Positions 58,329 to 64,000 of a DNA stretch of 64,000 nucleotides are shown piece by piece. Both the position numbers and the translations under genes were made by a program. The DNA is taken from assembly GCA_921293015.1 (NCBI GenBank), contig OV121091.1, positions 35,448,839-35,512,838 of the forward strand. The letters run 5' to 3'. Positions within the stretch are counted from its first letter, which is position 1; each line of letters opens with the position of its first letter. Below the pieces are notes generated by a model. That model was given only the letters and a program-made list of their open reading frames with translations, was not told where the DNA came from and searched no databases. The DNA comes from Phorcus lineatus (lineage: Eukaryota > Mollusca > Gastropoda > Trochida > Trochidae).

Positions 58329-61300
58329 TATTAAGTTTTGCATTCACAGTTTCATGTTCATAACATGCATTGCAACGATTACTGTGTCTTAGTTAATTAT
58401 TAGTGTTAGTGGAAATAAAAAATAAAAATAAAAATGATGGATAATTGAAAACTATCAAAGTTTAACATTGAAAATTCTCTCGTTGTGCGTTGAAACCCTC
58501 GAGTTCAATGTGATGTTGCAGTCACGTGTAAGTGCTTACAGTGAACAATGGAAAACCCATTGCAATAGAAACAAAACATTAATAATAGTAAATTATTTAT
58601 TTCATTGTATAAGATTGGCTCTCTGGTTTTCTAGTTAAAAAAAGCTGATTATTTCTCTCTCTTGTTGTTGTAAATGATAACATGATTTTGTTATTGAAGC
58701 ACGCAACAGAAACATCGATGATACAAAACAAATTTTTCAAAGGAAAATGAAATCAAAAACTTCGTGAAATTTGATAAAACTGATTATGATAAAACACTTT
58801 CATGCAGCATTCGATGATATCAAAATATCACAGTGATATTATCTCCATTATTGAATTCCCAAAAGATTCATATCAAGTTCTGCAGTACAAATATCTCCAT
58901 TACGGAAGCTGATACTGCAATCCTATCAAGATGATACAAGAGGTGTACAAAAGTATTCATAATGAAAAAGTAACTGAAAAACCAAATCAAAATTCGACTT
59001 CAGTACTCTTCTGCTCTCTTACGTTGGAATAAAAAACAAACATTCGCTGAACGATAAGATGCAATCCCCTTTTGCTGTTGTACAATTATTAAATAAAAAC
59101 ATATTTAATATGATTTTGATTATACGCCATTCTAAAACATGCAACAAACCTAACTGTTGTGCATTCTTACAGTGTTAAGTTTAAGTCTAACTTCTCAAAG
59201 TCAAAGAGGTTTCCCTTTGAAAACGGTGTAGCATTGATGCAAGCGTATGTTATTATCAATACAAGAACACAATTGCCTTCCCTCAGTTCTTGAAGTCTCA
59301 TCCAACAGACACATTTTACGAATGCCGTAAGGCAATTAATGCTGTTACTTTGTTTTATGATCTTGAAAGATTCCCAGAGTCTGATAAGTGAGACCTTGGT
59401 TTGCAATTGGATTCACAAAAATATAGCTAGTGGATAATGATAGAGAACAAAGCTGATTTCTGAAAAAGAATTAAGAATTTCATCAATTGTGCATTTGATA
59501 TACATTTTTGTTATTAAGTTAGGAAATAATGTAATTTTCGGTGCTCATTCGTTGGATATGGAACACAAACCAACGGCATTCGTGAAATGATTTCGCCAAC
59601 GCTCCTGCTAATCTATTCATTGAACTGTATGATTCATGATCATCAAACTATTGCTGCAGTATGTCAATTTGAGTTAGACATACAATTGATTCACAATGAT
59701 AGCTAACAAAAAGACATAATACAAGACACCAGGAATCATGGGATGTAAAATCCCATGAATGTTATTTTTAATTCCGGAATACCCTCATAATGAGCTTTCA
59801 CTTTAGAAGATAGGATATTTATACGATTATAAACGATTTTAGATAGATAAACACATTTTGATAATCAATCCAATCAAAGTGGAATAGTTCACTTCACATT
59901 CTACCACTGCACCTCGGCATCGATGAAGATTTTGGCTGAATATTATTTATTCAGTGTCACTTATAATGCCTAAATAGAATGCTGATATGGGAGACATGTT
60001 CTTCTAAACGAAGCACTGTGTGGAACGTACTCGATAAACATGTACCGTGTACCCGTTAGGGTTTTATTATTTGGCACAACTGCCTGTCATTCATTCATGT
60101 TATTCTTTTTTTCAAAAATACATTTTCGTTTTAATGGTTGATAAATAAGGGAGACCACTGGGAGGTACCAGAGATTATGAACCGTGAGAGTCAAAATATT
60201 GTCCTTCCTCTCAGAGTTCACAATAATTCGCAGTCGTGATTTCTCCTACACTTATTACAGTCATTTATACCATTAATTTATTATGAATGTTCAGATCAAA
60301 CAGTGATAAATCAGTTTTCTTCAAGTGTCTTAAAGTTCTCTTTTGATTTGAGAAGAACATTCTATAATTTGACAAGAGCATTCCATGGCTAATGAACACA
60401 TTCATACTTTTAAAGACGCTGAAACAGGTAATTGTTGTGACATGCAACAATTTACTACTAAGTATCTTAATGTAGCTTTTATGAAGTCAAGCACAAGTTT
60501 TTCAGAGGTCACCAAAGCGGAATGTTTTACCAAGAAATTACTATCAAACTGTACGAATAGTTTTTAATGTGACAACCTTATTACCATTTCTACATCTACA
60601 ATGTTTATGGCATTTGCATTTTCCTTTTGGTGTTTATTTTCTAACTTTGAATTCATGTCGATATCAAATTTATAGCCTCAATGAGCAGTGGTACAGTTTA
60701 ATGTTTGATATCTTTAGAATTTCAATAATACGTGTAGTTGCTAATAAATCAAAGGGTTGTCACATTTGCAGATATAGAAATGTTGAATATACATTGTTGA
60801 AAAAGGTGCTGCGCTGTACAATCACTAATTTTACAAAATTTAACTATATTTATTGTTAGAACATTCCCACACATTTACAAATGATTTTCATGATGAGACA
60901 AATCAACAATGCCTTGTAATACTGCTCTTATTTATTTTACCGAGTGTGTGCTCTCATTTATCTAGTTGTCAAATGTAATGTTATAATCATGTACATATAA
61001 CAGTCATGTATAATCTAGAATGTTCCCTTGAATTTCGTATCCACAAAAAATATTACTATCGGACTGTCTTTTTTATTTGTTATCTTGTAATCGCAAATTT
61101 TGTTTAGGGATTGTCAGTGTGGATAAGTTCAAGTAATCTTTTTTAGTTCTCTTTTCTGCTGTGAACAGGTTGACATACATTGGAAGAATTACAAATCAAA
61201 CGATCAGTGAATATGCAAAAACACTATATCACGATAAACACTAAGCACTGTTTAAATAATTAGTGACATAATTAGAGTCAAGAAAACGTATACCATGAAG

Positions 61301-62159
61301 TATTATTCTTCGTCATGCAAACTCAAAGTTGAACAATGACATTTCTAGAAACAAATAATAGCAAATTTCATCAACAACAAAAAGCATCAATTGCAATCTA
61401 GACTGTAATGTTTGATCTAAATTTTAGCATGTCAAAAATGTATAGTTGGTAATCTCGGACGCAAACGATAGTTACGAGCAAAGCCTGTCTAGTGTGTGAC
61501 AGACTTTATGTTCTGTGTTCGGAAGAAAAACTAACAAAGCGGTGAAATTAATCAGTTTGTGATGGGATGAAAGGAATTCGGAATGAACCTTGCATCACAC
61601 GAACTTTAATATGAACATGTGGATGCACTTCGTCTTACATATGCAATAAATAACACAGGACACTCCATTATAGAGAAAGATAAAATTACGTTGAATGTAA
61701 ACGAGACACTTGTCTAGCTTTTCAAAACTGCATTTTATCTTGCCCAAAAAGAAATGCTTTCACTTTATTTCATTAATTGATCCTACTTCAAAATATTTTT
61801 GATTTGGATTTATCTTCTAATTATGCAAGTGATAAGCTAGAAAAGATGTATTTTATTACATAGGAAAAGATTTGACAAATGACAATATGGACAATGTAAA
61901 TCAGTAGAGTGACGGCAGAAAAGACTCTGTCACAGACAAAGAAATAGATAGATTACCATTGTTAAAAACGACACCTGTGTATGAGAGGAGTGGAAAGGCA
62001 GATGCCTGGGGATCTATTCGCCCATCAATGATGGGTTAGCGGAAGTAGGTTTACTTGTCAATTGGAATGACAATAGGTTTCACGTCTGACGGAAACAATT
62101 GGTCAAAAGGGTGGGGTAGCTGGTAAACTCAAGCAAGATGTTGAAATTTCTCATTTACC
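58329..62159. other. Unannotated AT-rich segment
   Basis: No gene, tRNA or repeat is recognised. The short frames near 60385-60860 have no known domain. Confidence 0.4.
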
Positions 62160-62167
62160 TAGAAGTG

Positions 62168-62373
62168 GTAGAGAACTGTTCTACACGCAGTCAGGTTTGG
62201 GTGCAATGCTACACTGAGTTTCAGTTTCACCCATGGTTCGCTAGTTCCAGCCGATGCTCGCAGGTTTCACCGCATTGCATAGCCAAAATGGTGTTGCGGG
62301 CTTTCTCCCTGCAATAATACTAGCAGCCGCGATGTAAGTGAAATAAACCCCAATTCACTCACTCACTCACTCT
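62168..62373 (+). mobile_element. 5'-truncated SINE with target-site duplication
   Basis: The body (CAGTCAGGTTTGGGTGCAAT, GCTCGCAGGTTTCACCGCAT, CAATAATACTAGCAGCCGCG) and (TCAC)n tail match the 6.6-kb SINE in the opposite orientation. The tRNA-like head is missing. TAGAAGTG flanks it at 62160-62167 and 62374-62381, so the copy inserted in this truncated state. Confidence 0.8.
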
Positions 62374-62786
62374 TAGAAGTGTATGTAATGCTCAGTGACT
62401 GCTTCCAGGACAACAGCACTACTAACGATACGCTGAGATTGAATGCTGCATGAAACAGACATTGATTCAATTGATAACAAGTTTGTCAAGGAAGATTTAT
62501 AAGATGGGCATTAAACTAAAGACTAAGAATCACGGGGGCAATAACTCTAGATTAGCAAGTTCATCACGAAAGTAGCCCTGGAGGGAAAGTCTACTGCAGC
62601 CATAAGAGCTGAAGCTCTCTGCACTAGAACATATGAATTTGAAGGAAACGGAAGTTTGCTAGAAGTTTTTCATATGTTTTCTTCTGTCAACTGGCATAGG
62701 CCTTTCCTAAAATAGGTAGCTAAAAATAACGTCATTATCCAAAACGAGGCTTAGTGAGCACGACAAGGGAATCCCCGACTATAAAC
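62374..62786. other. Unannotated segment, possible upstream region of the exon at 62.79 kb
   Basis: No clear TATA box or other core promoter element is seen. Confidence 0.4.
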
Positions 62787-62961
62787 ATGGCGTCGTCAGC
62801 GGTGACCTACAGTGATCGAGATTTGTCATTGCTGCCGGATTGGCTTCTGTCACAAAATTTTGTTGACAATTACCTGCAGTCGACGTCCAAGGACTCTGGG
62901 AAGACCCATATGCACAAAGCATACAAGTATTTCCACGAAAAATACCTCAGAAACAGACAAA
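62787..62961 (+). CDS. Possible first coding exon of a host gene (hypothetical)
   Basis: An ATG in a favourable context (AAACATGG) opens a 58-codon frame, MASSAVTYSDRDLSLLPDWL and on to KAYKYFHEKYLRNRQ, ending at a GTAAAT that fits a splice donor at 62962. The composition is balanced and unlike the AT-driven chance frames around it. The W-L, F-V-DNY and K-YKYF-Y pattern reminds me of N-terminal regions of mollusc SWIM-finger or YqaJ-containing proteins, but this is recall and not a domain match. No further exon is visible because a Tigger transposon starts seven bases later and fills the rest of the window. It could also be a chance frame. Confidence 0.4.
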
Positions 62962-62968
62962 GTAAATA

Positions 62969-64000
62969 CAGTAGAACTCGGATATAACGAACTCCAAGGG
63001 ACCAGCGAATCTAGTTCGCTATATCCGGTGTTCGCTACTCACGTTTGGCAGCCATCTTGGATTATCAAAATGAAAACGTACATGTCTAAACACAAAAATA
63101 ACAAAGATAAATTATACTGCACTTCATATCTTTATTCTGGAGGATCAAGGAGCACGATAAAGTTTTTACAATTACATATCCATAGCACTAGTACGTTTGA
63201 CAAAGTCTGCAATCTTCGTTTGCATACCTCGTTTGGCCTTCTTCATTTTGTCGACAGCTTGACATACATCTGCGAGGGAATCAAACACAGCAGTGTCCGA
63301 CCCCATCGTCTCGCACACGAGCAGATCACGAAGTGTTTGTATTGCCGCATTGGCTTCAGCAAACGTTGGTTTCGGTCTTGGTTCGTCTTCGTCACTGTCC
63401 GAGTCGGGAGTTGATGAGACAGTGGGCGTGGCATGCTTCTTGGTAACTGACTCCAAGATTTCATCTTCAGTCGGGCGTTCCGCTACCAGGACATCATTGT
63501 CGGCATTGATGAAATCTTCCATTGTTACTCCATCTGGCTTATCTGTGATTTCCTTCCACATCACTCGTAGGTCAGAGAGCAGCATGTCATCGGCCTCATC
63601 GTCTGAATCTTCGGTTGACTCAGGCATGACGAAGCCCCCCTTCCTGTAACAATTGGTAATTGTCTTACACGTGACCTGTCTCCATGCAGCGTGGATCATC
63701 TGGACGGCGTCTAGAAGAGTGATCTTGTATTCCACTTTCTGGTCATATGCAGCAAGCATTTTTCTCATCACCTGGCCCTTGTAGAACTGCTTTAGGTTTG
63801 CAATTATGCCTTGGTCCATCGGTTGGATCTTCGACGTGGTGTTTGGTGGAAGAAAGACAACTTTCACATGTGTGAGGTTTTTCACGACAGGGTGGGCAGG
63901 GCAATTGTCAACAAACAACAAGATTTTGCGTTTTTGTGACAAGAAACGCAAGTGAACTGACATTCTGTGACCATGTCGGGTATTTAAACACAACATCTGT
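62969..64000 (-). mobile_element. pogo/Tigger DNA transposon, 3' end (continues past window)
   Basis: A TA (62967-62968) is followed by CAGTAGAACTCGGATATAAC and GAACTCC-AAGGGACC, a typical Tigger terminal repeat. A subterminal inverse (AGTTCGCTATATCCGG) can pair with it. The transposase reads toward this end on the minus strand. The other end is outside the window. Confidence 0.85.
63172..63996 (-). CDS. pogo/Tigger transposase, C-terminal part (partial at window edge)
   Basis: This is the DDE_1-type enzyme that excises and inserts Tigger elements at TA. The visible 274 residues hold the second and third catalytic aspartates: LLFVDNCPAHP (D30 of this partial) and FLPPNTTSKIQPMDQG (D61), with 30 residues between them. 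GQVMRKMLA and the A-W-V-T-TI-NC-RK-GF block of Tigger proteins follow. The C-terminus is acidic (EDSDDEADD, DSDSDEDE), also usual here. The first aspartate and the CENP-B-like DNA-binding half lie beyond 64000. The frame is open to its stop, so this copy may be fairly young, though residues 1-20 match the family poorly and may hide a frameshift. Confidence 0.9.
   Translation of the reverse strand: MLCLNTRHGHRMSVHLRFLSQKRKILLFVDNCPAHPVVKNLTHVKVVFLPPNTTSKIQPMDQGIIANLKQFYKGQVMRKMLAAYDQKVEYKITLLDAVQMIHAAWRQVTCKTITNCYRKGGFVMPESTEDSDDEADDMLLSDLRVMWKEITDKPDGVTMEDFINADNDVLVAERPTEDEILESVTKKHATPTVSSTPDSDSDEDEPRPKPTFAEANAAIQTLRDLLVCETMGSDTAVFDSLADVCQAVDKMKKAKRGMQTKIADFVKRTSAMDM

Noticed and set aside
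63293-63649. 118-residue Ser-rich plus-strand frame
   Set aside because: It is an antisense shadow of the acidic C-terminus of the Tigger transposase.

Overview
The window looks like intergenic or intronic DNA of an invertebrate animal, most likely a mollusc. It is AT-rich, has no operon structure or long intact host genes, and nearly everything recognisable is a transposable element or its wreckage. The mollusc call rests on tRNA-derived SINEs with a GTTTAAC-type body and TCAC/GTGA tails, single-frame CR1-like LINEs, Tc1 and Tigger transposons, and a YqaJ-type exonuclease relic. The species is an inference.

Layout. 0-9 kb: a decayed Tc1 relic, a 2.4-kb repeat with hairpin ends (copy A), two SINE-type repeats and the 3' end of a LINE. 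9-35 kb: mostly unrecognised AT-rich DNA with a LINE scrap at 16.1 kb, a YqaJ pseudogene at 16.7-17.4 kb, two long hairpins (24.3 and 33.5 kb), an RT scrap at 28.5 kb, a MITE at 29.3-30.2 kb and diverged duplicated blocks.

35.3-46.3 kb is the centrepiece. It is an 11-kb element bounded by inverted terminal arms of about 1.2-1.4 kb. Each arm has an outer cluster of palindromic motifs followed by 15-18 copies of a 63-bp tandem repeat. Between the arms lie a FLYWCH/MULE transposase gene and an old minus-strand CR1-like LINE, itself split by a younger plus-strand LINE of the same family with an 11-bp target-site duplication. Removing the young LINE and one duplication copy restores the old LINE's reading frame, so at least three insertions are stacked: foldback/MULE-like element, then old LINE, then young LINE.

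46.5-48.0 kb: a nearly complete Tc1 (DD34E) transposon broken by one stop and one frameshift. 48-62 kb: unrecognised DNA with two MITEs, a GC-rich hairpin, a truncated SINE and copy B of the hairpin-ended repeat. 62.2-64 kb: a SINE with a target-site duplication, a possible host first exon, and, directly after its putative splice donor, the end of a pogo/Tigger transposon whose transposase runs off the window.

No functional RNA gene, CRISPR array or complete host gene could be supported. The coding-looking features are parts of selfish elements, except possibly the short exon at 62.8 kb.
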